Positions 1-11,066 of a DNA stretch of 25,130 nucleotides are shown piece by piece. The DNA comes from Emmonsiellopsis sp. PD_33 (Eukaryota; Ascomycota; Eurotiomycetes; Onygenales; Ajellomycetaceae): NCBI GenBank assembly GCA_032988165.1, contig JANTQF010000444.1, positions 1-25,130 on the forward strand, given 5' to 3'. The notes under the pieces were generated by a model. The model had not been told where the DNA came from. It did no database searches and saw nothing but the letters and a program-made list of their open reading frames with translations. Position numbers and translations under genes: made by a program. Within the stretch, counting starts at the first letter, position 1. Each line of letters opens with the position of its first letter.

Positions 1-2147
1 CTGGGCTGGAATTCTGTTATTGCAAGTTATAAATTGGGCCTGTATACTAGATAGTTTGAGCTAGAAAATCCTAAGTTTATACTTAGGTAGGTGTCATAGT
101 CACTGACTGCCATACACCTTAAATGAAAAATAATAATAATAATAATAATTTAAAGAAATATCATATTAATCATATTATTAGGTATTATGAGCAGCTGGAG
201 AGGTTTCCAGGCACAGAACTGATGAAAGAATATAATAGGTGAGTAATGATGTAAGTAGGAGTTCTGAGTAGCTAAGTAGTCCTATTATAAGCACTACAAA
301 AGAGAAGAGTGAAGGAATATTAATATATTATAAAATAACCATGTATTTACAAAGAGTATAGTAGTTATAATTTCAGGTGAAGAGCAGGACAGGTAGAGAA
401 GGATTGGCTAGGTAATTAAGATAGTATAACTAATATAATATAATATAATCAACCTCAACTTTATCTAGTACTTACTCTATCACTTCATCTTCATTGTTAC
501 AAAACCTTCTTCTCTCACTAATACAGTAATGATGCATCAAAGACCAAAGTAAACCAGCAAAGTGCCTATTAGTGGTAGAAGAATAATGATATGAATATGA
601 ACAGTTAAGATTAAATGGATAGTAGTAAAATACTGAATAATGAGAGCTTTCATAATAGTCTCTAAAAGTTCACTTTACTAACAGTAGAAACTAACAGCCT
701 TCTAGAAAGTCAGGCACCAAAGTAGCTATTTCATAATATAATAATAAGAGATATTCTGAAGCTGAGAAGTTCTCAACTCTCAGTGATAAATATAACTCAA
801 TTCCTGCTAACTATTAGCTTGAATATCAGCCTCCCATCTGGAAGCCATCATATTATAGTGATAGAGGAAGACTACAAGAAGTATACTAATCTATATGTAC
901 AAGCCAGTAACCCTCTTACTGATACAGCTACTTATAGGCAAGACTTAGATGATGATGCATTTAAGACAGAACTCAAGTTTACTTGTAAATTAATACTACA
1001 ATAATTAGCCTATAAGTAAGAGGTGGAAGATAAGGGCAATAGTCAGCAGACCCTATCATGCACTATGAAGTATTATATAATAGCAAGTAAGGCAACTAAA
1101 CTAATAGTGAAGTGTAATATGAGTAGTAATAGACTTAAAGTCTACTAAGTAAAGTTGAAAGGCCTAGCTGTAGGGAAAATTCTGAAGATAAGAATGAATG
1201 GGTATCTAAACCTGAAGATTAACAGCTATCTATATTATACAGAAGGAATTATCACTGCAGAGTAAATAATATAGTTAAATGATATCTTCTTTTTTTATAA
1301 ACAGATAGATGAACAGATGATTAAGACCTTAAGATAAGTGGAAAGATTTTAGAGGGCCTATTCTTACAAGATGTTAGATATACTATACTTAGTGGATTTC
1401 AACTCTAATGGAAGGTTGAGGATAGTAAGAGAGTAATAAAGTATTAATAACATTAAGTGCCTGAATGTACCTCTATATGCTACCATGCAATATATGAGTT
1501 ATCTGATGCAAGGTACTTTAAAGATAATTAAAAAAATGAAGGTAAGTATGAAGACTAAGAATGAAGAGTAAAGAGAAGTTCTTTCTTACTTTTCAGGTAG
1601 TTATGAGAGTGTGTTTTATGAGAGTGTACTCTTATTATCTTTCTTTTGATTGTTCTTTTTCTTTTTTTTATGTGTTCACAGTAAGGCTATCACTATTAAA
1701 AGAGAGAGCAGATGTAGATAGAATTATATGGTAGGATCAGTCATCAATCATTTGGTTCCACTAATCTCTGACTGCAGAGAATAAGTGAGGTTGCTGACCC
1801 AGAGCCTACTTAAGAGTAAAAGATCCTCTAGCTTCTAGCATTATCATTATCATTCTAGTTAATTTTAGAGATAGTCAGCTGAGTATTTTATTCTTTTGTG
1901 ATAGCTACTATAATGATCCTAGCATTGGAGCCCAGCTGTAGAGGAACCAGGGTGGTTCTTTGGTGGATCTATCACTAGGTCATCATTCTAGCTGTCAATA
2001 CAGATGGTTGCTGCATGGTTCAGCATGAGAATGATTATGCATGAACTTGATATTGGGTACAACAAAGACAAGCAAACAGAAAAGAATGGTATTGCTGGGA
2101 AGTGTTGCTGGAGGGTTTGGAAACTATGCATGGGATAAGGGAGCTTA
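1..2147. repeat. AT-rich, CpG-free degenerate block (probable old transposon)
   Basis: Reading every line, I find no CG dinucleotide until about position 2148, while TG and CA dinucleotides are common. The block is AT-rich, full of stop codons in all frames, and holds simple repeats such as (AAT)n near 127-150 and a TATAA-like run near 430-450. No open frame exceeds about 75 codons and none resembles a protein I recognise. Base composition changes abruptly to normal, CpG-containing DNA near 2150. This pattern fits a repeated element inactivated by cytosine methylation and deamination (a RIP-like process acting on CpG) followed by decay. I cannot assign a transposon class, and I see no terminal repeats, so the left boundary probably lies outside the window. 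Confidence 0.6.
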
Positions 2148-5100
2148 CGGGTTTGTCGCATGGGAATGTCTGATAGATCATAAAGTCAGGGAGGCATGAG
2201 GGGTATGGATATATGCATGCTGTATCATGTGTGCTGTATTTCTGCAGGCCAGAATCAACCTTGGAACATGCCCCGTTATTTATCAAACAATGCAAAGTCA
2301 AGGCTAGGGTATTTTACCGTCATGGTTGCCAGTGATTCTTTCTCAGGTTTCCTGACCGGCTGGGTCTGCATTATGCCATGCTAGACGGAATAGGACGGGA
2401 CATGCCTACTGTTCCCATATTATTGATCAAGGCTTTTCTCCGGCCGGAGGGCTTGTAGTCAGCTTAACCACGCCAGAAAATTTGTGAGCCAGAGAGGATG
2501 GACAATCCACGTTATTCCCCCCCCTAAAGCGACATATCTACAGGGCTGTGTGTTTACCGGCCTGGAGGCTGGAGTAAGGATTCGCCATGGCAAAACCCAT
2601 CAGCTTCGTTTTCCCTTGACCCAACGAGTTGGTCCGGTGCCTCTTTGGCTTTGCTAGCTGAGAGTACTGATCCAATGAGATACAATCCTTGAACCTGGAC
2701 TGATATGTCACCTGGATCTGAGAAAGCAGGGAAACCAACTGCATGGTTGTGGAGACAGCATTGATAGCTTGGGCTCCATCACTGATCGTCCATGGACAAG
2801 GAGCCACCCGCAAGCTTCTCCGCGAATGTGGCGAGCGGGCGAAAGCCATGGGCCATTGGGCTGCTGGATTCCCACGCTTCGTATGCATGGACTGTGCTAA
2901 GCATTTACAGTGGCCCTGAGCTGAGGTAACCAAATGGATGGTCAGAAGAATGGACGTGGCCCGTGGAGGGTGGGAACGCAGAATGCAGAGTTTCGGGTGG
3001 CTAAAATTAATCAATCAGAATCTGAGAAATCGAATTGGGGCGGCATACGGAGTTTTCAGGTCAAGCCAAGGGCAAAAGGAGCTTTCTTTTCTTTTTATCG
3101 CCCAGCAATCCTGCTTGACTGGGCTTTGTTAAAGTTGGGCCACTGTTTATGAGACAGCGACACATGGGTAAATTATGATAATCTTCTCACCGTAATCCAA
3201 GGAGAACAATTAACCCCTAATGCCGCTTTCATCGAGAGCGGCCCTTATCCTCCGCCTTGGGTTGGGTTGGATCAATAGGAACAAGGTTGCGTTTTGACTT
3301 CGACAAAAGAGTAAGGACGACTCGGGAGCCTATCAAAGATATCTGATCAAAGACCAAAAATGATGAATTGCCGTCATCACTAACATATTATTGGTATGGT
3401 TTGTCGCCTGTGCGGATTTGCCCACTCCTAAATCGACCTGTACCGTGTACGGTTCACTCTCTGGGAAACTTGGAGGACCGGCGACAATCATCATTGAGCA
3501 CAAGCGAATAAGGTTGAAGCCAACCACAAAAAGAAAAGAAAGTTAGAAATCTGTTCTGGAAGTCTGGGTTCCAATCATATTCTCGCATTATCTGTTGCCT
3601 GTCAACTGTGCTAACCTACCCGTGGTGATTTCAAGGTCTGAAGACATGCGATTCATCAAGCGCAAATTATCGGTCGCGATTCTTGCTGATACACCATTGT
3701 CTCATACAATAGGCATTAAAAGCATAAGCTGGCTCGCTGCAGGTCAGTTTCGGAACATACATACGAAAGAAGGACGCAGGTCTGAAACGGACCCCTATTC
3801 ATATTATTGACTCCATTGATCCTCCATCGACTGCATAAGGGGTAAACGCATGCATATCGTACCTTGGTCATGGAGAGTGTGTTGGATTCATGCAAGGACT
3901 CTCACTTTGATTTTGATAAGATCTCCCGCGTGGGGTTCTTTGTTCACACCTGAGGGGTGGCTTGGCAGCAAAGCAAAAGAAATATGTTGTACCAAACAAG
4001 GGAGCGGAAACCGATGGGGCATACATGCCCAAGACACTGGACAGCACAATGGGAACGGACTCGAGGGTCAGGTATTATGATAGAAGACGTGATCGCTGCG
4101 GACTAACCAAACGGAGAGTTCAAATAGACCAAAACCTAATGTTCTTTTCTCCGTAGCAAAAACAGCAACATGTGTCACCCAGGATGGAAATCCGTAAATC
4201 AGACCCTTAAATGAGCTAGGATAGAGCAATATGGGAAAGGTGTCTCACCAATATTATACAGGGTGGTAGAGAGCAAGTTTTATCGTGATGCGGAGTGGGA
4301 ATATCACATACGATCTACCCGGAGGGAGGCGCCTTTCGGGTTATGCAATAATAAGAGTCGAAGATCATCAGTTGTTCGAATAACATATTCCGCAGAAGGG
4401 CCTAATAAATACTCACATTTAAGGTTAAGGTTTTGCCTTTGTTCGAACGCCAACCATCGAAATTCGGAGTGAACCTTCGGAGTTTTACATCATGCCGGTC
4501 GCCAACGGGGGATTTCTGCCTCAAAGCCAGGAGCAACAAACTCATGGAACAGCCACGATAACCAAGCTGGCTTTCTGCTCCTACGAAAACATTGTCCCAG
4601 TGATTGCAGTGCGGAACTGCGCGCAACTGTCAGCAATCAGTCCTTCCAACGTTTTGGCGCAACGCTCCCAAGGAGCACGCGTAAAGAAAAGCAAGCCAGG
4701 CCGCCGGGCAACGGGATTTGGTGGAGGCAAGCTCGCATGGCATGCAGGGATTATTTCTTCAACAAGGCTCGGGTTGATTTCCCAAGGGCCAAGGGCGGGG
4801 GGCGCCAGGACAGGATCCGACCTACCATGAGCCCGCACCAGCATTAGCATATTCCCAATAACGTTCGAAAGAAGCGCGGGCGAGGGCTGGAATGCGGGAG
4901 AGGCATCCTGGAGCCCAACAGGAACGTCAGGTGAGCAGCAACCCCCGTCGGGCCTCTCTCGACTTGCCATGCAATTTTCCATACATACGGGATAGTAGGA
5001 CGCTTGTACCGTACCGATACAAGCGAGATGCATGGCAGAATTACGGGTAAAGATATTCTTGGGTGTCTGGCGGGGACTCCGGGAGTTGGATTGAGTTGAG

Positions 5101-6409
5101 GGGCACGGTCAGGAGTCAGGAGTCAGGAGGGCGCGATGCCCTAATTCCAAGCCCTTGCCCTAGTTGTCCCTGAACGGCAAAGCTCCTGTCATCCACGGAT
5201 ATTCTCAGCCTCGTCCATCGACTCCCAACTTCATCTCATCGGTCTGTCTCTGGCGTCTGCCAACGTGCTTAATGGGTGGATGCTATTATTACCTCTCCGT
5301 CTCGGGATATCACTATCAGAGAGCTGAGGGCACCCAAAGCTTATTTGCACACGGCCGATAATAGTGGCTGCATCCCTCATGGTCAACCTGTCATTCTCGT
5401 ATTCCCGCCAAAATACCCACCCTTCAAGACCTCAAATTGCGCTAACATTACAAACCAGCTCTCAAGGTTCGGCGCTATTGATACCTCCTCGGCCATACCT
5501 AGCTGGAAGAGGAACGTCGACCCGCTGCTTTTGGACCTAATTTAGGTTAATCTTGTCACTGGAGGCAGCGGATAGGGTGAACTCAAATCGAAATCGTCAA
5601 GGGGGCCGAATCTGCTTTTGAATTCTGGACCATGGGCGGGCCCCTTGGCATAATCCAAATCGGGGTCCGTTAGTTTAGCACTCTGAACCCTGTAGCGCAC
5701 ATGCTGCAGGCTTGGGGCTTCCATCCCACCAAACAGAACTCGCCCCTCTCGCCATCCGAGCGTCCTCGAGGCTCGAATGGACTGGATGCTGTACCACATT
5801 CTTGAACTAGTTGCAGATTGCAGCCGCACCGTGCGCCAGTGAAGAGAAATGGGCAAGATCCTTAAAGTTAGGTTCCTACTGGGCTCGTGTCAGAATTCCG
5901 GCCAACCATCGTCTAGACAGACTATTTTTCGCGGTTTTGAGCAGTCGAGCTGCGGGACCCAAAATTTTAATTCCACTGCTGCATCTGTTTGGTCAGAAGG
6001 ATGAGAAAACGGAGACTAGCCAAGGGCCAGGACGCTTGTCTTGGTTCGTCGCGTGTTAGGACTTGGGACTTGTTGGTGGGCGATTGTCTTTGGATTTGGC
6101 GAGAGGCCCATCCAGCCTCTCCCGTGACCCTAAAATCCCTTAAAAACAGTCTGTCATTAGGAGAGGGGTCAGCAGCGGGAGGGACAGGAGATTCCAAGAG
6201 GGTCTTTAGCATGTCTGGATTCTGGATTGCTCTGGATCCAATCCTGGAAATCCCAGTGCTTGGATTTTGCCAGTGCCTGGAGGGCCAAAATTCTATTGGA
6301 AAACCGTTCACATGGAGTGCCCCGGATCTCAAGCTTGACAAAGAGACGATCGCCCAATGTTCGCAAACAAGTCCCAAGAAGAATCAATCAGTCATTCATA
6401 CATAGCCCA
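2148..6409. other. Long intergenic region, no supported gene
   Basis: Base composition is normal here, but no reading frame has the features of a real gene: no domain, no signal peptide, no plausible exon chain. The longest frames are 158 codons on the minus strand (2538-3014) and 150 codons on the minus strand (4581-5033), and neither is recognisable. There is a small perfect-stem hairpin at about 3222-3242 (six-base arms GCCGCT/AGCGGC) and a short direct repeat of AGGAGTC near 5110-5130. The region may hold distal regulatory DNA for the zinc-finger gene that follows, decayed genes or non-coding transcripts. I cannot tell these apart. Confidence 0.5.
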
Positions 6410-7843
6410 TACCCATCCTTAAGTTTTACCATTACCTATCTCTTTTATTATTATACGAGTTTAACCTTTATTTGTTTGAAAATTACATCCGGCCTCCATC
6501 CCCTCGCTTTTTCGCCTCTGAGGCTCCGCTGGTGCATTTCCCCGGAGTTGTTTGAAAATAGAAAACCAACGCTACTCCCGTTTTCCATTTCGTTTTCCTC
6601 CCGTCTTTCCCATACAAACGCCAGAGAATTGTGCATTAACTCCTCTCGTTTCCATCCCTTGTTCTTTTGTCTCCTTTCTACCTCTAACAATAGGCCTTGA
6701 CACTCCTCTCACACGCGATCGGACTTGTACTACTTATGCGACGCAAGTGTTTCGCAGGAGGAGAGAAAAAAGCGCAATAAACGAATCAAGCGGAGACAGC
6801 CAGTTTAGTCACAGAGGACCCAAGTGACGATCTGAATCGTATTATTGCAGCGGATATTACTTCGATCTCTTTGATCATTGAGCTTATTCCCGCCTGCGCC
6901 TCCGTGCAGGGGAAAACCTGCCTGAAGTTCCAGGGGCAACTTGAGCTACCACAAGTGATCGTCGGTCCCCTCTACTCCACATCCCTCTATCAAGATTCAC
7001 CGACAAGTTATCTCGATTTTTTGGCGCCGATCCGACAAAATATCATTTTCTGAGTATATTTCCCTGGCCTCACTCATTATCTTTTGAACGTGGCTCACGG
7101 TGACGAAAAGGAATCATTGCTTTTGCGCCGCACGCTGTAATTCCACCTAAACCTCCCCCGCGACCTCAATAATCCAACATAAAACAACTTTCGGGAATCT
7201 TCAACGCGTCGGCGGATTTCCTTTGTTATCTTCCGTTTGGCTCATAGGTATGAACCTGTCGCATTTCGGCGTCCTCTTGCTTTCCTCTGCCCTATCTAGC
7301 CTTGGTCATATTCCATGCCTGGTGGTCAATCCTGCTGTTGCACACAATTTGCAAGCACTTGGCCGCTTTTGTGCTCTTGTTTCACTTGGTCGCTGTCATA
7401 CAGCTGAGGCTTTCCATCCCATCATTCTGGTTATCGGGTCTTATGGAGCTCTTGTATTAATGATGTTTCTGGCTCCAGAATGCGACTAAGGAAGCCTATC
7501 TATTCAACTGAAAGCTCCTTTTCGTCGCCTTACGAGCAACAGTCTCCGGCCTGCTGCACCAATTGACGACGCTTCCACGCTTCATCTCCGTCTCGTGCGC
7601 GCAATATTTTACGACTAAGATCAACCAAATTTTACCGTTTCCCTCGAGGGCCCATTTCAGGGTCTAACATCAGACATTTTCTTGCGCGTCGTCCGGTGGT
7701 CATTCGATCAACGAAGAATTAGACGAACTCGAGCCACTTTTTGGCAAATCGCACATTTACCTCCGCCTCCGACTCGCTGCACATACCCGTCTTGTTTGCT
7801 GCTACCCATTTCTCCCAATTGCCCACTCCCTAAATCGCCCTCC
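6410..7843 (+). promoter_or_regulatory. Pyrimidine-rich promoter and long 5' leader of the C2H2 gene
   Basis: The plus strand becomes rich in C and T from about 6410 and stays so to the start of the zinc-finger reading frame, as is common in long fungal leaders of regulatory genes. Two short upstream frames with true ATG starts are visible: 6736-6780 (14 residues) and 7250-7489 (79 residues, hydrophobic). The second begins inside a possible splice donor (GTATGA at 7248). A matching acceptor (CATTTCAG) ends at 7660, so a leader intron of about 413 bp is possible and would remove this upstream frame. The transcription start and the leader intron are inferences. Confidence 0.45.
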
Positions 7844-9485
7844 GTGGATACTTCGGGTCTTTCTGGTGGTCGATATTGGCCTGGAGGTGTCTATTCCACA
7901 TTTCAACCGGGGCAAGTACCCCTCACTACTACCCCCCCTCTACCTCCCGCTCCAAACCCCGAAGGTTTAAGTCAGTCAGGCCCATCGCGAGCCCTTTCTG
8001 CAAACGTGGCGACCCTAGCAGTTCAGCCGCCCGGAATGGGGACGGCGCTTGATGGCCTGAATTCACACCAGTCACTGACATCTCGACGACCAGCTGCATA
8101 TAATTTGCCGGGTTTTGAGCTCCTGCATCCACAAATTCCGCAGGCGCAAAAGTTCCCGCTTGCCTCGAACACCAACGCGCCACAACCGTCGAGGGTCGGC
8201 AACCTCTTAACCCCGCCATCAAATCCTGCATCGGATACCGGTTCGATATCGCCGGGCACGAGCAATAATTCTCTTTCGTCCGGTCAAGCGCTGCCCTCGT
8301 ATTCGCAAGGATACTGGCCTACAACAAATTCATACAGTTTTGGTTCTGGTATGACCAACCAACCCTGGCCCCAGTCATTTCCGTCCAGGAACGGGTTTTC
8401 ACCATCCTCACCATTTACAGGTCGAAATAATTCAAACTCTCCAACCGTAGCAGACGGTCTACCTCCAACACCGTACGAACTGAATCATCGACCTCACTAT
8501 CAATCCCCGATCACCGGCTCTTCTTCATCGGCTGGTGCGTCACCAACGACACAGCAACCACAACAAACTATGGCCCACGTTTTGATGAATGCGCAAGCCA
8601 CTGCCGCGACAGTCCCACCAACTCCACCGCAGCAGAGCAATGTAGATGCTTATGGACAGAAACTCCCAGGGACCCCGCTATATAGTGGGTCGCAGCAGAC
8701 CACCCCACATCAAGCCAGCTTCCAACCCTATCAAACTGGTTCATCAGCCATGCACCACCAACCTGGGGTGAATGGACCTTCATCAAGGATTTCGCCGATC
8801 CAGGTTCAGCTCCCCAGCGAAGGATCGCAGCTGGGCCAGTACAGCCGCCCGTACCCTTCCTATTCCCTACCCGCCATGAGTGGACCAATCATGACCAATG
8901 TGCACAACCCAAATAACCAGATGGCCTTGATGGGGTCGATGCAACCAAGCCTATTACCCGCGTTTAACAGTGGACATGCCGCCAGTATGCATGGAATTTA
9001 TGGGCAACCCCACCATATGCATGGCCATTTGCACCAGCCGCCACCAACTGATCGGCCCTACCGGTGCGATACCTGCAGCCAAAGTTTTAATCGTAACCAC
9101 GACCTGAAGAGACATAAGCGGATTCACCTAGCAGTAAAACCATTTCCCTGCTCTAACTGCGACAAAAGCTTCTCCCGCAAGGATGCATTGAAGGTATGGC
9201 CATTTTTTTTCTTTGATTTATTCCCATTTTTGCGACTTCCCTGGATCGCAACGTCGTAAAATGTTTTTTGGCTTGCCCTAACACATATATTTATAGCGAC
9301 ACGTTCTTGTTAAAGGATGTGGCAAGGACAAAGATGATAAACACAATGGGCTGGAAACTAATGTGGCGACTACATCGAACTCGGCCCACGCAACGTGCAG
9401 CGACGACGCCAATGACAACCCAGCGATGAGGGTCAGATCGCGGAATGAGGGAGTCCCTGGGCACCAGACTTTGACGCATACATGA
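7844..9485 (+). CDS. C2H2 zinc-finger transcription factor (two visible exons)
   Basis: Predicted DNA-binding nuclear regulator. The frame is open from 7682 to 9193, then a 103 bp intron (9194-9296, GTATGG...TATAG) leads to a final exon at 9297-9485. The long N-terminal part is rich in Pro, Ser, Gln and Asn, as in fungal activation domains. Two adjacent fingers lie near the C-terminus. The first is classical (C-x2-C-x12-H-x3-H, with the stretch SFNRNHDLKRHKRIH). The second is C-x2-C-x12-H-x5-C, ending RHVLVKGC, and is a C2HC variant. The intron cuts the second finger between Lys and Arg. Finger spacing and the linker HLAVKPFPC match a conserved fungal family whose target genes I cannot name with confidence. 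Start choice is unresolved: there is no ATG in any frame between about 7482 and 8036. GTG at 7844 would give 512 residues; the first in-frame ATG, at 8036, gives 448. The gene is certain, its first residues are not. Confidence 0.85.
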
Positions 9486-11066
9486 AGCTTCGCCTCCCAT
9501 CGTCATAATTCTGTTTGGACTATTTTGGATCATTTGTGATTCCTTAATACTGGTTTTGTTTCCTAATTTTGTTATGCAGCACACTTCCATTTTCAAGCTC
9601 TGTTTTCATTATATTTTCAACATTTGGGGAAGCGGCAAATACCTTCTCTAGGTACCTGCTTTTTTTTTGGATTTCATTCTCTTTTTTCTTGGAATTTGGG
9701 AAACTGGTAGAGAGTTGAGGTGTCTAGGTCTATTGCGAAATTTGTGCTTTTTTTTTGACTTTCTGTTAGTACTATTGTACGGCTCTTTTCCTCTTTTCCC
9801 CTTTCACTCTTCTTGATGCAGATAATCAGCTTCGCTTGTCCACGTTCAAATACTTGTTAGCTACTGGTCATATACTGGCGTTTGGATATCCCTGTTGCGC
9901 TTTTCACCCCTTTCACCGTCCCACAACGCTCTAGTCATTCTCCGTCTTCAATCCATCCCAGCATTTTTGCCACGACTGTTTTTTCAGCGACAAGCTATTA
10001 TATCCTCACATCGTATCTTTTTTTTTTATATTGCTCAAGTTTTTTCCTGCCCTTTGTCGCGGATTATCCTTAACTATTATTACCCAGTTGATTATCAGTC
10101 AGTTGAGCTTCATCAACAGTACTCTTTCTTCAGCTCTCTTCTCCGTACATACATGTCCTCTACTTTTTGTCATCTCACTCTCGCGACCTTATCTATATCT
10201 ATCATATTCATTCTCCTTTCCCTTTTTTATACGAGTTACTTTTCTCAACTGTACCTATATCAACTCTGTGTGCACAATTGCCATCTCCATTTTTCTTCTC
10301 CGGCCGATTCAACGGGAGCATAGTGAATTAATAAAGCCTCCCCCCCTCCTTGTATTACAATACACGCCTTGACGTTATTGGATAGTGGCTGCTTCAAGAC
10401 GCATCTCAGTACCTCTAATTCAGACAAGCAGACCGTGCAGCTCACAAAACACGTCCTCAAACACCACAGCAACCCATTTTCTGTCAATTATGACAAAAGA
10501 AGAAACCTCTTTGGGCCTCAATTTCCCTTCCCTCTCTGTTCTTCCACCCGAACTGAAACCCATTTTTTCCCTCAGGGACACCACGAACCTCAACCTATTA
10601 TACATCACAGCACCATATCCTTGGAAAGGCATGACAATATATTAACAGGAAGCCAAACAAAATTCAAACAGAAGGGGAAACCGTAAAACTTCTGTATCCA
10701 TCTCCGTTCCCTCCCCTCTCCCCGTTCACTGGGGATTGATCGTCTGATATATTTGGGAAAGGTATAGCTCAAGTGAAGGCATGATTGCTATGGGCGGATA
10801 AAAGGGAGCCAGGATGGTTGGAGCATGGGGTATATTGAGGGAGTAATCAATGCGCCTGTGCAGGTTAACATGTGGATTTCCGGGCTATTGACCGCTCGTC
10901 TCCCTGGCTGGAGATTTCCGGAGTACGACCCGGACGAATGACGGGTGAACGCGAAGAAGAGGTCGGATTTAACAAATCAGGCTTTGGATAAGGCGAATCG
11001 AACAGTGTGTTTTCGTTCATCTAGGATAACCATCCCAATTTCATAAGCAGGGTCGAAGAACTCGCT
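9486..11066. other. T/C-rich non-coding stretch (3' UTR and intergenic)
   Basis: This region follows the stop codon of the zinc-finger gene and precedes the 3' end of the minus-strand gene at 11067. The plus strand is strongly pyrimidine-biased from about 9640 to 10330, with several T runs of eight or nine bases and long CT tracts. Short open frames exist (up to 142 codons), but they read as translated low-complexity pyrimidine DNA and start with non-ATG codons or show no domain. Part is probably 3' untranslated sequence. The CT-rich part resembles leader DNA and could belong to an unannotated plus-strand transcript. I see no tRNA or other structured RNA. Confidence 0.45.

Noticed and set aside
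2538..3014. 158-codon minus-strand open frame
   Set aside because: No recognisable domain, no splice context, and low-complexity basic composition at its start. A helix-like middle part is not enough to call a gene.
4581..5033. 150-codon minus-strand open frame with several cysteines
   Set aside because: It has a true ATG but no signal peptide or domain, and overlaps an equally open plus-strand frame. Both look like chance in GC-richer DNA.
5967..6405. Overlapping open frames on both strands of about 136-138 codons
   Set aside because: Both strands are open by composition, and neither translation resembles a protein family.
7250..7489. 79-residue hydrophobic frame as the first exon of the zinc-finger gene
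   Set aside because: It is in the same frame but separated by stops; its hydrophobic sequence does not fit a transcription factor, and it probably lies in a leader intron.
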